A stretch of 64,000 nt of DNA from Streptomyces hoynatensis (GCF_003626535.1 NZ_RBAL01000019.1:1-64000), one strand, 5' to 3'; positions 32,887-42,208 are shown, counted from the stretch's first letter. The notes: generated by a model from the sequence alone, not told the origin. Numbers and translations are program-made.

Positions 32887-34092
32887 TCAGGTGGGCGGGG
32901 CGCATCCCCCGGGTCCCGGGGACGCCGGTGCCTCCGGGGAGCCGGGGGGCCGTGGGGGCGCCTCAGGCCCGGGGGATCCCGGTGGCTCCGGGGACGGCCC
33001 GGGGTGGGTGGGCGGGCGCAGGGCGCGGGGGGCCGCGGCGAGCATCAGCAGGAAGACGGCCGACCAGAGGGCGGCGGCCGGCCAGCCCTCGGCCGAGCCG
33101 AGGGAGGTCAGCCACGAGGTGCCGGTGGCGTTCCCGAGTTCCCTGGTGGCGACGCCGTACATGCCGATCGGGAAGACCATGCCCCACAGGCCCGTCTCGT
33201 AGCGCAGCGGCACCCGCCGCAGCAGGTGCCGCCAGGCGCCCAGGGCGAGCAGCAGCGGGATCAGCCAGGTGCAGAAGGACCACAGGACGAAGCAGAGCGC
33301 GGCAACGGCGGGGCGGGGCAAGGGAGTTGCGCCCGCGGGCAGCCCCAGTAACCGGGCGCCGGCGAGCACGGTGATGGCGGCGGCGCCCATGAAGATCCAG
33401 TAGGGCGGGGCGAGGCCCGCCGGGGCGAGGGGCCGAAGGAGCAGCCTCGCCAGCACGAGCCCGGCGGTCAGCAGGTACTGGAGCAGGCCGATCGCCCAGC
33501 AGACGGAGGCGAGGGCGGCCAGCCCGTCGCCGAGGACGTGGGGGCTGAGCGTGGCGGCCGCCACGGCGACGGACTCGGTGCCGACGCCCCACACGAACCA
33601 GGTGCCGTTGACCTGGTCCAGGGAGGGCGGCCGGCGGGCCGCGGCGGAGATCATGCCGAGCGGGACGCCGTAGCCGAGCAGCACCCAGGCCGTGACGCCG
33701 ACCGCAAGCAGCCCGGCGGCCAGGGCCGTGTGGCGGTCGAGGGCGAGGCGCGCCGCGAGCACGTCCGGGGCCGCCGCCGAGGTGAGGAAGGCGAAGCCGC
33801 CCGCGCCCACGACGTCGGCCAGGAACCGGCGGCGCCAGCGCACCAGCCGCCAGGCGTACGCGGCGAGCAGGAGCGCGTAACCGGCCAGGGCGAGCACGAG
33901 GAGCAGGGCCGAGGCGGCGTGCGCGCCCTCGGCCGCCAGGGCGGTGGAGACGATGCCGGTGGCCATGACGTAGGCGAAGGCGCCCGGGTTGAGCCCGGCC
34001 ACGGCGGCCGCCAGGGCCGCCAGGCGCGCCGGTGGGCGGCGCTCGTCATTCGCCGCCGGGGAGGCGGTCCCGGGTCCCAGGCCCGCGGCCAC
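32887..34092 (-). CDS. TDT-family membrane transporter (TehA/Mae1-like)
   Basis: The protein of about 401 residues has ten hydrophobic segments and the family pattern LNPGAFAYVMATGIVSTAL in the first one, with later WFVWGVGTESVAVAA, PYWIFMGAAAITVL and GLWGMVFPIGMYGVAT. These belong to the tellurite-resistance/dicarboxylate (SLAC1-type) family, which carries anions such as malate, sulfite or tellurite-related compounds. The substrate is unknown. The start is unclear: GTG 34092 is the best in-frame option and has no strong ribosome site. The last 45 residues are a Pro/Gly/Ser-rich tail. Confidence 0.82.
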   Translation of the reverse strand: MAAGLGPGTASPAANDERRPPARLAALAAAVAGLNPGAFAYVMATGIVSTALAAEGAHAASALLLVLALAGYALLLAAYAWRLVRWRRRFLADVVGAGGFAFLTSAAAPDVLAARLALDRHTALAAGLLAVGVTAWVLLGYGVPLGMISAAARRPPSLDQVNGTWFVWGVGTESVAVAAATLSPHVLGDGLAALASVCWAIGLLQYLLTAGLVLARLLLRPLAPAGLAPPYWIFMGAAAITVLAGARLLGLPAGATPLPRPAVAALCFVLWSFCTWLIPLLLALGAWRHLLRRVPLRYETGLWGMVFPIGMYGVATRELGNATGTSWLTSLGSAEGWPAAALWSAVFLLMLAAAPRALRPPTHPGPSPEPPGSPGPEAPPRPPGSPEAPASPGPGGCAPPT

Positions 34093-34481
34093 GGTCAGGC
34101 GGACCCGTCGGGACGCGGCCCGGTGGCGTCCCGGGCCGGGGCGGACTTCGGCATGGCGTGAGCGTACGGCAGCCGCCTTCGGGGGCGGGCGGCATCCCCC
34201 GCGACGCGGGGCGCACCGGCGGGTGCCAGGGCGCGCGTGGCGCCGCGGGCGCGGGCGGGCGGGCGCGGGCGGGGCGCCGGAGGCGGGCGGGGCGGGGCCT
34301 GAGGCCGGGGTGCTAGGGGTCGCCTCCTCAGTGCGTGAATCGAGCACCTTGCACGAAACGCGCATCGCGGCGTAGGGTCGCGGGCGACGCCGGTCAGTTG
34401 GGGAGGATTCCGGCCAGAGTATGGCAAGACCGCGCAGGGTCGCGGCGGGCCAAGGCACGTAGGGAAAGAAGGCGCCCGCAG
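34093..34481. other. 389-bp gap between the TDT transporter and the sugar-acid operon
   Basis: A good promoter for the rightward operon lies at 34349-34378. The ribosome site GAAGG lies before 34482. The left part (34160-34320) is simple G+C-rich sequence with no recognised gene. A 19-codon minus-strand ORF at 34095-34154 is judged doubtful. Confidence 0.5.
34349..34378 (+). promoter_or_regulatory. promoter of the four-carbon acid operon
   Basis: TTGCAC (34349-34354) and TAGGGT (34373-34378) are separated by 18 bases and stand in an A+T-richer patch about 100 bases before the permease start. The DeoR-type regulator at the end of the operon probably acts here; no clear palindrome was found. 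Confidence 0.55.
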
Positions 34482-35708
34482 ATGTCGATGCAGATGTCCA
34501 TACCGATCAAGGCGAGCCTGGAGCGCGTGCCGGGCGGCATGATGCTGGTCCCCCTGTTCATCGGGGCGGTGATCAATACCGCGCACGAGGGCACCGGGGA
34601 GTTCTTCGGCTCGTTCACCGGCGCGCTCTTCTCCGGCTCGCTCACCATCCTCGCCGTCTTCTACGTGTGCATGGGCGCCACCATCGACCTGCGCACGACG
34701 CCGTTCATCCTCAAGAAGGGCGGCACGCTGCTGGTCACCAAGGCGGCCGTCGCGGTCGTGGTGGGCGTGGTGCTCGGGCACTTCCTCGGCGAGGACCCGG
34801 TGCACGGCGGGGCCTTCGCGGGCCTGTCCACCCTCGCGGTGGTGGCGGCCATGAACGACACCAACGGTGGCCTGTACATGGCGCTGATGGGGCAGTTCAA
34901 CCGGTCCAAGGACGCCGCGGCCTACTCGCTGATGAGCCTGGAGTCCGGGCCGTTCCTGACCATGGTGACGCTCGGCGTCGCGGGCCTGTCGGCCTTCCCC
35001 TGGCAGACAATGCTGGGTGCCATCCTGCCGCTGGTCCTCGGCATGGTGCTGGGCAACCTCGACCCGGAGATGCGCCGCTTCCTCGCCCCTGCCGTCCCCG
35101 TGTGCATCCCCTTCTTCGGCTTCGCGCTCGGCACCGGCATCGACCTCGGCACGGTGTGGACGGCCGGCCTGCTCGGCATCGGCCTCGGGCTGTTCGTCCT
35201 CGTGGTCAGCGGCAGCACGCTCTTCGTCGCCGACCGGCTGGTCGGCGGCAGCGGCCTGGCCGGCCTGGCCGCCGCAAGCACCGCGGGAAACGCCGCCGCG
35301 GTGCCCGCGCTGGTCGCGGCGGCCAACCCGGACTACGAGGCGGCGGCCGACAAGGCCACGGTGCTGGTGGCCGCCTCGGTCGTGGTGACCTCCCTGCTGG
35401 TGCCGGTCGTGACGCTGGCCTACCACCGCCGCCTGGAGCGCCGCGCCGAGCGCGCGCAGGGACCGCGGGCCGTCGTTGCGCCCGGCGCGCGGGACGCGGA
35501 GGCGGGCGCCCCCGCCTCGGGCACGCCCCGAGATGCGCGAAACGCGCAGTCCGCCGCGCGGACCGGCGACCAGCCCGGCGCGCCATCCGCCCCGGACACC
35601 GGCGCGGAACCCGGCGCGAGCCCCGACGCGAATGCCGCCGCGCACCCCGGAGGCGCGCACCCGGGTGGGCCGCGCCCCGCCGCGGACGCCCCGGGGGAGC
35701 ACCGGTGA
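34482..35708 (+). CDS. 2-keto-3-deoxygluconate permease family transporter, probably for four-carbon sugar acids
   Basis: The 408-residue protein matches KdgT-type permeases: IKASLERVPGGMMLVPLFIGAVINT, then ten or so hydrophobic segments, with AMNDTNGGLYMALM and STAGNAAAVPALVAAANPDY as family landmarks. The transporter core ends near residue 325. A further 80 residues are Ala/Pro/Gly-rich and probably disordered, which is unusual. The stop overlaps the start of the DUF1537 kinase (GTGA). In this operon the substrate is more likely threonate or erythronate than ketodeoxygluconate. A GAAGG site precedes the ATG. Confidence 0.85.
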   Translation: MSMQMSIPIKASLERVPGGMMLVPLFIGAVINTAHEGTGEFFGSFTGALFSGSLTILAVFYVCMGATIDLRTTPFILKKGGTLLVTKAAVAVVVGVVLGHFLGEDPVHGGAFAGLSTLAVVAAMNDTNGGLYMALMGQFNRSKDAAAYSLMSLESGPFLTMVTLGVAGLSAFPWQTMLGAILPLVLGMVLGNLDPEMRRFLAPAVPVCIPFFGFALGTGIDLGTVWTAGLLGIGLGLFVLVVSGSTLFVADRLVGGSGLAGLAAASTAGNAAAVPALVAAANPDYEAAADKATVLVAASVVVTSLLVPVVTLAYHRRLERRAERAQGPRAVVAPGARDAEAGAPASGTPRDARNAQSAARTGDQPGAPSAPDTGAEPGASPDANAAAHPGGAHPGGPRPAADAPGEHR

Positions 35709-36961
35709 CGACGTCGCAGGCCGGCCTCCCGGCCCCCGCCCCCACGGGCCCCCCGTCGGGCGGCCCCGACGTCCTGATCGTCGCCGACGACCTCTCGGGC
35801 GCCGCGGACAGCGCGGTGGCGCTCGCCCCGCGGGCCGCCACCTCGGTGGTGCTCGACCCGGCCGCGGCCTGGCCGGCGGCGCGGGTGATCGCGGTCGACA
35901 CCGACAGCCGCTACCTGGCGGGCCGGGAGGCCGCCGCCAGGGTGGCGGCGGCCGTCGGCCGGGCGGCGCCCGGGACGCTGGTCTACAAGAAGATCGACTC
36001 CACCCTGCGCGGCAACATCGGCCCGGAGATCGCCGCCTGCCTCGCCGCCCTCGCCGAACGCCGCGGCGGCCACCGGCACCTGGCGGTGGTGACCCCCGCG
36101 TTCCCCGCCACCGGCCGGACCGTCCTCGCGGGCGAGGTGCTGGTGGACGGCGTGCCGCTGAGCGAGCGCAACCCCGGGCGCCGGCCGCTCACCCGGCAGC
36201 TGACCGAGGCCGGGCTGCGCGTCGCCGCGCTGCCGCGCTCGGCACTCCGTTCTCCCGGCCCGGCCGCCGCCCTGCGCGCCGCGGCGGCCGAGGGCGCGGA
36301 CGCGGTCGTCGTGGACGCCGTCGAGGAGGACGACCTGGCCCGGCTCGCCCTGGCCTGCACCCGGGCGCAGCCGGAGCTGCCGCTCCTGCTGGCCGGCTCG
36401 GGCGGCCTCGCGCACCACCTGCCGGTGCCGCCCGACCCGGCGGCCGGGCGCCCCGCTCCCCCGCCGCGGCACGGCGGGCCCGCGCTGATCTGCGTGGGCA
36501 GCAGGAGCGAGATCGCCAGGGCCCAGTGCGCGGCGCTGGTGGAGAAGCTGCCCGCCCGCCCGGTGCCCGTCCCCGCCGGGCCCGCAGGTCCCGCCGCGGC
36601 CGCCCGGCAGGTCCGCGCGGCGCTGGCCGCGGGCCAGGACGTCGTGGTGCACCCCGACCCGGCCGAGCCTGTCGACCCGGCGCGGGCCGCGGAGGTCGCC
36701 GCCGGGCTGGCCGCCGCCGCCCGGCCCGGACTCGGCCTGGCCGGCACGCTCGTGGTGACCGGCGGCGAGACCGCGCGGGCCGTGCTGCTGGCCGCGGGCG
36801 TGCCGATCCTGACCGTCGCGGGCGAGCGCGAGCCGGGCGTGGTCCTCGCCCACGCCCGCGACGGCCTGCCCGTGATCTCCAAGGCGGGGGCGTTCGGCGA
36901 CCCGGAAACCCTGCTGCGCGTCGTCCGCTCCCTGCCCCCGGCCGTACCGCGGCCGGCGTGA
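35705..36961 (+). CDS. four-carbon acid sugar kinase (DUF1537, DtnK/OtnK type)
   Basis: The 418-residue protein has the DUF1537 N-terminal substrate domain beginning VLIVADDLSGAADSAV, then TDSRYL and VYKKIDSTLRGNIGPEI. Its C-terminal nucleotide domain has LICVGSRSEIARAQ and VVTGGETARAVL, ending KAGAFGDPETL. Such kinases phosphorylate C4 of D-threonate, D-erythronate or related acids. The following gene is a PdxA-like dehydrogenase, which is the established partner that oxidises and decarboxylates the 4-phosphate to dihydroxyacetone phosphate. The GTG start overlaps the permease stop. Confidence 0.9.
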   Translation: MTTSQAGLPAPAPTGPPSGGPDVLIVADDLSGAADSAVALAPRAATSVVLDPAAAWPAARVIAVDTDSRYLAGREAAARVAAAVGRAAPGTLVYKKIDSTLRGNIGPEIAACLAALAERRGGHRHLAVVTPAFPATGRTVLAGEVLVDGVPLSERNPGRRPLTRQLTEAGLRVAALPRSALRSPGPAAALRAAAAEGADAVVVDAVEEDDLARLALACTRAQPELPLLLAGSGGLAHHLPVPPDPAAGRPAPPPRHGGPALICVGSRSEIARAQCAALVEKLPARPVPVPAGPAGPAAAARQVRAALAAGQDVVVHPDPAEPVDPARAAEVAAGLAAAARPGLGLAGTLVVTGGETARAVLLAAGVPILTVAGEREPGVVLAHARDGLPVISKAGAFGDPETLLRVVRSLPPAVPRPA

Positions 36962-36998
36962 CTTGTCCTTTCCCCACCCACTCCGGAAGGCTTGCCCC

Positions 36999-38012
36999 AT
37001 GTCCGCATCCACCCCCCGCCCCGTCGTCGCCCTCACCATGGGAGACGCCGCGGGAGTAGGCCCCGAGGTCATCGTCAAGGCCCTGGCCGGCGCCGCGGCC
37101 GACCTGCCGTTCCGCCCCCTGGTGGTGGGCGACGCGGCCAGGCTGCGGCGCGCGGCGGCGCTGTGCGGCGTGCGGCTCGGCATCCACGCGGTCCGCTCCC
37201 CCGAGGAGGCCGCCTGGCAGCCGGGCACCGTCGACTGCGTCGACCTGGCGAACATCCCGGAGGACCTGCCCTTCGGCAGGCTGTCTCCGGTGGCGGGCGA
37301 GGGCGCCTACCAGTACGTCGCCGAGGCCACCAGGCTGGCCTCGGAGGGGCGCGTCGCGGCGATCTGCACCGCGCCGCTCAACAAGGAGGCGCTGCACGCC
37401 GCGGGCCACAAGTTCCCCGGGCACACCGAGCTGCTCGCCCGGCTGACCGGCACCGAGGAGGTGTCGATGCTGCTGTCCGCGCCCAGGCTGCGGGTCATCC
37501 ACGTCACCACGCACATCGGCCTGGTCGACGCCGTGGCGCGGATCGAGCCCGGCCTGGTGGAGCGCACCATCAGGCGCGGGCACGAGACCCTGGTGGCGGC
37601 CGGCCTGGAGCGGCCCAGGATCGCGGTGTGCGGCATCAACCCGCACGCCGGCGAGAACGGCCTGTTCGGGCACGGCGAGGAGGAGTCCAAGGTGGTGCCG
37701 GGCGTGGCGGCGGCGCGCGCGGCGGGCATCGACGCGCAGGGCCCGCTGCCGGCGGACACGGTGTTCTTCCGCGCGGTCCGCGGCGACTTCGACCTGGTGG
37801 TCGCGATGTATCACGACCAGGGGCACGGCCCGGTGAAGGTGCTCGGCCTGGACGCCGGGGTGAACATCACCGTGGGCCTGCCGGTGATCAGGACGAGCGT
37901 GGACCACGGCACCGCCTTCGACATCGCGGGCACCGGCAAGGCCGACGAGGCGAGCATGGTCGAGGCGCTGCGCCAGGCCGTGGAGCTGGCACCGGGGGGG
38001 AGCCGCGGGTGA
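36999..38012 (+). CDS. PdxA2-type 4-phospho-threonate/erythronate dehydrogenase
   Basis: The 337-residue protein belongs to the PdxA family: VALTMGDAAGVGPEVIVKAL at the start, APLNKEALHAAGHKFPGHTE, CGINPHAGENGLFG, and the metal-site VAMYHDQGHGPVK. PdxA itself acts on 4-phosphohydroxythreonine in vitamin B6 synthesis. Next to a DUF1537 kinase, however, the PdxA2 members oxidise threonate- or erythronate-4-phosphate, with loss of CO2, to dihydroxyacetone phosphate. The context strongly favours the catabolic role. ATG 36999 has GGAAGG eight bases upstream. Confidence 0.9.
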   Translation: MSASTPRPVVALTMGDAAGVGPEVIVKALAGAAADLPFRPLVVGDAARLRRAAALCGVRLGIHAVRSPEEAAWQPGTVDCVDLANIPEDLPFGRLSPVAGEGAYQYVAEATRLASEGRVAAICTAPLNKEALHAAGHKFPGHTELLARLTGTEEVSMLLSAPRLRVIHVTTHIGLVDAVARIEPGLVERTIRRGHETLVAAGLERPRIAVCGINPHAGENGLFGHGEEESKVVPGVAAARAAGIDAQGPLPADTVFFRAVRGDFDLVVAMYHDQGHGPVKVLGLDAGVNITVGLPVIRTSVDHGTAFDIAGTGKADEASMVEALRQAVELAPGGSRG

Positions 38013-38776
38013 ACGCCTCCGCGCGGCGCAGCGAGATAAGGGACCTGTTGCAGGTCCGCCCGGTCGCGGTGGCCGAACTCGCCGCGCGCTACGGGGTGTC
38101 CGAGTCGACGATCCGGCGGGATCTGGCCCGTCTCTCGGCCTCGGGCGCCGTGGTGCGCACCTACGGCGGCGCGCTGTCCTCCGCCCCGCCCGAGGAACAG
38201 TCCCTGGGCGAGCGGGAGAAGCTGGCGGCCCGGGAGAAGGCGGCCATCGCCAGGGCCGCCGAGTGCCACGCCGCCGACTGCCGGCTGGTGCTGCTCGACG
38301 CGGGAACGACGGTGGGGGCGCTGGCGGCGCGCCTGGCGGCGCGCGGGGGGCTGACGGTGGCGACCCCGGGGCTGACCTCGATCAACATACTGGCCGGGGT
38401 GCCCGGCATCGAGCTGATCGTGCTCGGCGGCACGGTGCGGCCGCTGAGCCTGGGCATGGTGGGCCCGCTGGCGGAGTCCGCGGTGGCCAGGCTGACCGCG
38501 GACGCCGTCTTCCTCGGCGCCGACGGGGTGGTGGCCGGGCGCGGGCTGTGCGAGGCGCGGCCCGAGCAGACCGCGCTGAAGCAGCTGATGATCGACCGCT
38601 CCCGGGAGATCTACGTGCTGGCCGACGCGGCGAAGCTGGGCCGCGCCGACTCGCACTGGTGGGCCACGTTCGACCGGCCCTGGACGCTGATCACCGACGC
38701 CTCGGCCCCCGCCGAGCGGCTCGCCCCCTTCCGCGCGGACCCGCTGTGCACGGTGGAGGTCGCCCTCCCGCTGTGA
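38009..38776 (+). CDS. DeoR/GlpR-family transcriptional regulator
   Basis: The 255-residue protein has an N-terminal winged helix (SARRSEIRDLLQVRPVAVAELAARYGVSESTIRRDL) with the DeoR signature, followed by the YGGAL turn. The C-terminal sugar-phosphate sensor has LDAGTTVGALA, VLGGTVRP and FLGADGV. The GTG start overlaps the dehydrogenase stop (GTGA), so it is translated with the catabolic genes and probably represses the operon until a phosphorylated intermediate binds. Confidence 0.9.
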   Translation: MNASARRSEIRDLLQVRPVAVAELAARYGVSESTIRRDLARLSASGAVVRTYGGALSSAPPEEQSLGEREKLAAREKAAIARAAECHAADCRLVLLDAGTTVGALAARLAARGGLTVATPGLTSINILAGVPGIELIVLGGTVRPLSLGMVGPLAESAVARLTADAVFLGADGVVAGRGLCEARPEQTALKQLMIDRSREIYVLADAAKLGRADSHWWATFDRPWTLITDASAPAERLAPFRADPLCTVEVALPL

Positions 38777-38842
38777 TCGGATCCCTGCCGCGGAGGTGAC
38801 GCCCGGCCACGGCCGCCGCCCGCCCGCGCCTCCCGGCCCGGT

Positions 38843-40642
38843 TCAGCCCTCCTTGCCGAGCACCACCTGCCTGCCGTCGTGCCGCGCGGTGAGCGTGACG
38901 CCGGTGCGCTCGCAGCGCACGGACTGCGCCGCCGCGTCGTTGGACAGGACGGTGAACCCGGGGGCGGCGGCCCGCTCCGCGGTGGCCGCGGCGTCGGTGT
39001 CCGGGAGGACCAGGCAGGCGTAGGCGGCGCCCTCGGGCCGGTGGCCGTGGTCGAAGCCGAAGGTGAACACCTCCGCGGACAGCGGCTCGGCCGAGCCGGT
39101 GGTGGTGAGGTCCGACCACCTGCCGGTGCGCCGCTCGACCGCGGCGCGCACCGGGTCCTGCTCGCCGAGCGGCACATAGCCGATCCGGCCGTGATGGGCG
39201 TAACGCCGCCCCTCGACGAGGGGCGGGCCCACGGCGAGCCGCTGGTCGACGGTGGTGGCGACGGGGTGCTCGGCCTCGGGGGCGCTGATGCAGGCGCCGA
39301 GGGCCACGAACGCGTCCTCGAAGCAGAACCACGCCTTCCAGCCGTCCTCGAACCGATCGGTGCCGGCCAGCCGCATGACCGCGATGCCGTGCCGGCCGTC
39401 GGTCCAGCCGGCGACGTCGGGCGAGGCGCCGTGCGTCCCGTTGGGGCGCGGGAAGAGCGCCTCGGGGCTGGGCGGCAGCTCCGCGGTGACGCCGGGCAGC
39501 CGGGCCCAGTCCCACAGCGGGATGACGCCGCGGTACCCGTCCTCGGGCTCGTCGCCGAGGCGGATCGCCGCGACCCCGTCGCCCAGGTGCCTGCCGCGGA
39601 GGTTCTCGCCGTTCATGCTCTCGGTGGGGGCCGTCCTGGTGGAGGACATCCGCACCGTCAGGGACCAGGCGGGGCGCCGGTGCACGAGGTAGTCGGAGCG
39701 CGGGTAGTAGCGGGTGCCGGTCAGCGGCGGCGGCGCGGCCCCGGCGCCGGCGCCGTCCGCGGCGGCCTCGGCCGCGGCCAGGCGGGCGTCGAAGGCGGCC
39801 AGTTCCGCGCGGCGGGGGGCGCCGAGGGCCAGCAGCTTCGCGAGCACCGGGCGCAGCACCGGCCAGGCCCGGTGCGCGGGGGCGCGGGTGATCTCGCGGC
39901 CCATCGTGGTGAAGTCGAAGCCGCCGCCGTGCACCGCCCACTGCTGGCCTTCCAGGAGGAAGTCGGTGAACAGCGCGACCTCCTCCTCCCCGAAGGCCCA
40001 GTCCGTGCCGTGCACCGCGTGCACCCAGCGCGCGAGGTCGGCGGTCAGGGAGGCGCCGTAGCCGCCCGAGTACAGCTGCGCGCCGTGCTGGTGGAAGCTG
40101 AAGTCGCTCTGGATTCCCTCGCGTTCGGTGAGGGTGAGGACCTCGGACATCCGCCGGACCGCCGAGGCGACCAGCTCTCCGTCGTCCACCAGGAGGCCGC
40201 GGCGCAGCACGATGGACTGGCTCCAGACCAGGTTCTGGCCGGTCATCTCCGTCGAACCCGCCGTCTGCGCCAGCCACGTGCCCCACGCGGCGCGTTCCTC
40301 CGTGCCGAGTCCCTCGCGCAGCAGGAGCAGGGCGTCGCCGGCCAGCCGGGGCGCGCCGATCTCGTTGAACCACCAGTTGTCGCTGCGCGGGGCGAGGTGG
40401 CTCCACGCGGCCAGCGCCGCCAGCCCCTCCGCGAGGTAGGGCGCGGAGCAGGCCAGGCACAGCGCGCGGGACAGGTGCTCGAGCGGCGGGTACTCGGCGC
40501 CTTCCCCGTCGGCGTAGTCGATGTCGGGCCAGGTGCCCTCGGCCGACTGCGACCTGGCCAGGCGCGCCGCGCGCGGCGGGTCGGCCGCGGCCTCCCTGAT
40601 CTCCTGCCGCACTCTGGCCCGTATCGTCTCAAGATCTCCCAT
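38843..40642 (-). CDS. polysaccharide lyase family 8-like protein without signal peptide
   Basis: The 599-residue protein matches the PL8 fold of hyaluronate/chondroitin/xanthan lyases. The N-terminal alpha/alpha toroid has DNWWFNEIGAPR (residues 88-99), MTGQNLVWSQ with an active-site-type Asn137, and SFHQHGAQLYSGGYG (182-196) with His186 and Tyr195. The second half has the beta-sandwich start PRSDYLVHRRPAWSLTVRM and the MNGENLRGRHLGDG region. The N-terminus is MGDLETIRARV, charged and without a secretion signal, while known PL8 lyases are exported. It may act on imported oligosaccharides or leave by another route. ATG 40642; 73 bases separate it from the upstream FAD oxidase. Confidence 0.85.
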   Translation of the reverse strand: MGDLETIRARVRQEIREAAADPPRAARLARSQSAEGTWPDIDYADGEGAEYPPLEHLSRALCLACSAPYLAEGLAALAAWSHLAPRSDNWWFNEIGAPRLAGDALLLLREGLGTEERAAWGTWLAQTAGSTEMTGQNLVWSQSIVLRRGLLVDDGELVASAVRRMSEVLTLTEREGIQSDFSFHQHGAQLYSGGYGASLTADLARWVHAVHGTDWAFGEEEVALFTDFLLEGQQWAVHGGGFDFTTMGREITRAPAHRAWPVLRPVLAKLLALGAPRRAELAAFDARLAAAEAAADGAGAGAAPPPLTGTRYYPRSDYLVHRRPAWSLTVRMSSTRTAPTESMNGENLRGRHLGDGVAAIRLGDEPEDGYRGVIPLWDWARLPGVTAELPPSPEALFPRPNGTHGASPDVAGWTDGRHGIAVMRLAGTDRFEDGWKAWFCFEDAFVALGACISAPEAEHPVATTVDQRLAVGPPLVEGRRYAHHGRIGYVPLGEQDPVRAAVERRTGRWSDLTTTGSAEPLSAEVFTFGFDHGHRPEGAAYACLVLPDTDAAATAERAAAPGFTVLSNDAAAQSVRCERTGVTLTARHDGRQVVLGKEG

Positions 40643-40715
40643 AGTCGGTACTCTTCACCACCGCCCGGGGCCCCGCCATCCCATTTCACCCGCTCGTGGC
40701 GAGGCGGCGGCCGGT

Positions 40716-42095
40716 TCATCCGGTGGGCGGGATGTTGTGGTTGAGGCGGAAGAGGTTGGCCGGGTCCCAGACCGCCTTCAGCTCCGCGAGGCGCCGCAGG
40801 TCTCCCGGCTCGTAGGCGGTGGCGACCTGCTCCGGGGCGGCCTGGGGCCCGTGGCCGAGGAAGTTCGCGAAACGCCCCAGGGTGCGCGGGGCGAGCGCCT
40901 CGAAGAGGCTTTGCCCCACCTTGCCTGCCGCCTCGGCGTCCGGCGCGCCGAGCCTGACCAGCCCGCCGAGCAGGTAACGCGCCGCGCGGTGGCCGGCCGG
41001 AGCCGCGTCCCGCGGCCTGCGGGCGAGGGCCCCGCCGAGGTGGCGGATCTCGACAACGCACCGGGCCGGTGCGGCCGGGCCTGCCGTCTCGGCCAGGAGG
41101 CGCGCGTCCTCCTCGTCGAGGTCGTCCAGCATGGCGTTGTCGCCGTGCCACGGCATCGGGCGCGAGGGCTCGGCGTGGATGCGGCCGGTTTCGGTGACGG
41201 GCACGGGTCCCAGGCCGCCGAGCAGCGGCTCGCCCAGCGCGCGCAGCGGGGCCACCAGCCGCTCGGCCGTCCGCGCGTCCGAGACGCAGGCGATGCGGAG
41301 GTGCGCGGCGTACCTGCCGCGCAGCGGTTCCGGCACGGCGGGTGCGGCGGGGAAGGGCACCAGGGCGAGGGAGGAGTTCATCTCCTCGGGGACGGTCCTG
41401 GTCCAGCGCAGGTAGGCGGTGAGCAGGCGGGCGGCCTCCCCGGGGCGTTCGGCGTCGAAGTACAGGCCGCCGCCCCAGACTTCGCGCAGCCGAAGAAGCT
41501 CGATCTCCAGGGCGGTGACCACGCCGAAGTTGTCGCGCCCGCCGCGCAGCGCCCAGAACAGTTCCGGCTCCTCGTGGGCGGAGACCCGGCGCAGCACCCC
41601 GTCGGCGGTGACCACCTCGATCGCCCTGATCCGGTCGGCGGCCCAGCCGAAGGTGCGCCCGAGCAGCGGGAGCCCGCCGCCCAGCAGGTAGCCGGTGACG
41701 CCGACGAAGGGGGCGGAGCCGCTGAGCGGGGCCAGCCCCGCCGCGGCGGCGGCCGCGGTCACCTCCTCCCAGCGGCTTCCCGCGGCGACGTGGGCGGTCG
41801 CCTTCCGCGCGTCGACCCGCACTCCCTTCAGGCGCGCGGTGGTGATCAGCAGGCCGCCGTCGGCGGGCACCGAGGCGCCGTGCCCGGTGCCGCGGACGGC
41901 GACGGGCAGGCCGCAGCACCCGGCGAAGGCCACGGCCTCGCGGACGTCCGCGGCCTCTGCGGCCCCGACGATCAGGGCGGGGCGGTGGTCGAGTGCCGTG
42001 TTGAACGCGGCCCGCTCCCGGTCGTAGCCCTCCTCGCCGGGGAGGAGGACGGCGCCGCGCACCTTGGTGCGCAGGGCGTTCACGGCGTCGTTCAT
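40716..42095 (-). CDS. FAD-linked oxidase (berberine-bridge-enzyme-like)
   Basis: The 459-residue protein has the vanillyl-alcohol-oxidase type FAD fold: PALIVGAAEAADVREAVAFA, then VRGTGHGAS with the covalent His72. The segment SGSAPFVGVTGYLLGGG comes where bicovalent enzymes have SGTCPTVG; the Cys is Ala here, so the FAD is probably attached only through His. The C-terminus has LKAVWDPANLFRLNHNI, the usual family end. Homologues oxidise sugars, alkaloids or polyketides; the substrate is unknown. The ATG at 42095 has AAAGGG upstream. The divergent WYL regulator probably controls it. Confidence 0.87.
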   Translation of the reverse strand: MNDAVNALRTKVRGAVLLPGEEGYDRERAAFNTALDHRPALIVGAAEAADVREAVAFAGCCGLPVAVRGTGHGASVPADGGLLITTARLKGVRVDARKATAHVAAGSRWEEVTAAAAAAGLAPLSGSAPFVGVTGYLLGGGLPLLGRTFGWAADRIRAIEVVTADGVLRRVSAHEEPELFWALRGGRDNFGVVTALEIELLRLREVWGGGLYFDAERPGEAARLLTAYLRWTRTVPEEMNSSLALVPFPAAPAVPEPLRGRYAAHLRIACVSDARTAERLVAPLRALGEPLLGGLGPVPVTETGRIHAEPSRPMPWHGDNAMLDDLDEEDARLLAETAGPAAPARCVVEIRHLGGALARRPRDAAPAGHRAARYLLGGLVRLGAPDAEAAGKVGQSLFEALAPRTLGRFANFLGHGPQAAPEQVATAYEPGDLRRLAELKAVWDPANLFRLNHNIPPTG

Positions 42096-42208
42096 CTGCT
42101 GGCCCTTTCGCTGCTTCTTCTCGTTTCGGCCCCGCGCCGCCGTGGCCCGCCCGGCCACGGTCCGGCGGGGCGGCCTCCCCGGCGGGGAGCGAGAGAAGCC
42201 TGCCGCCT

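Noticed and set aside
34095..34154. A 19-codon ORF before the TDT transporter
   Set aside because: There is no ribosome site and no conserved feature. It could mark an unresolved transporter start, but support is too weak.
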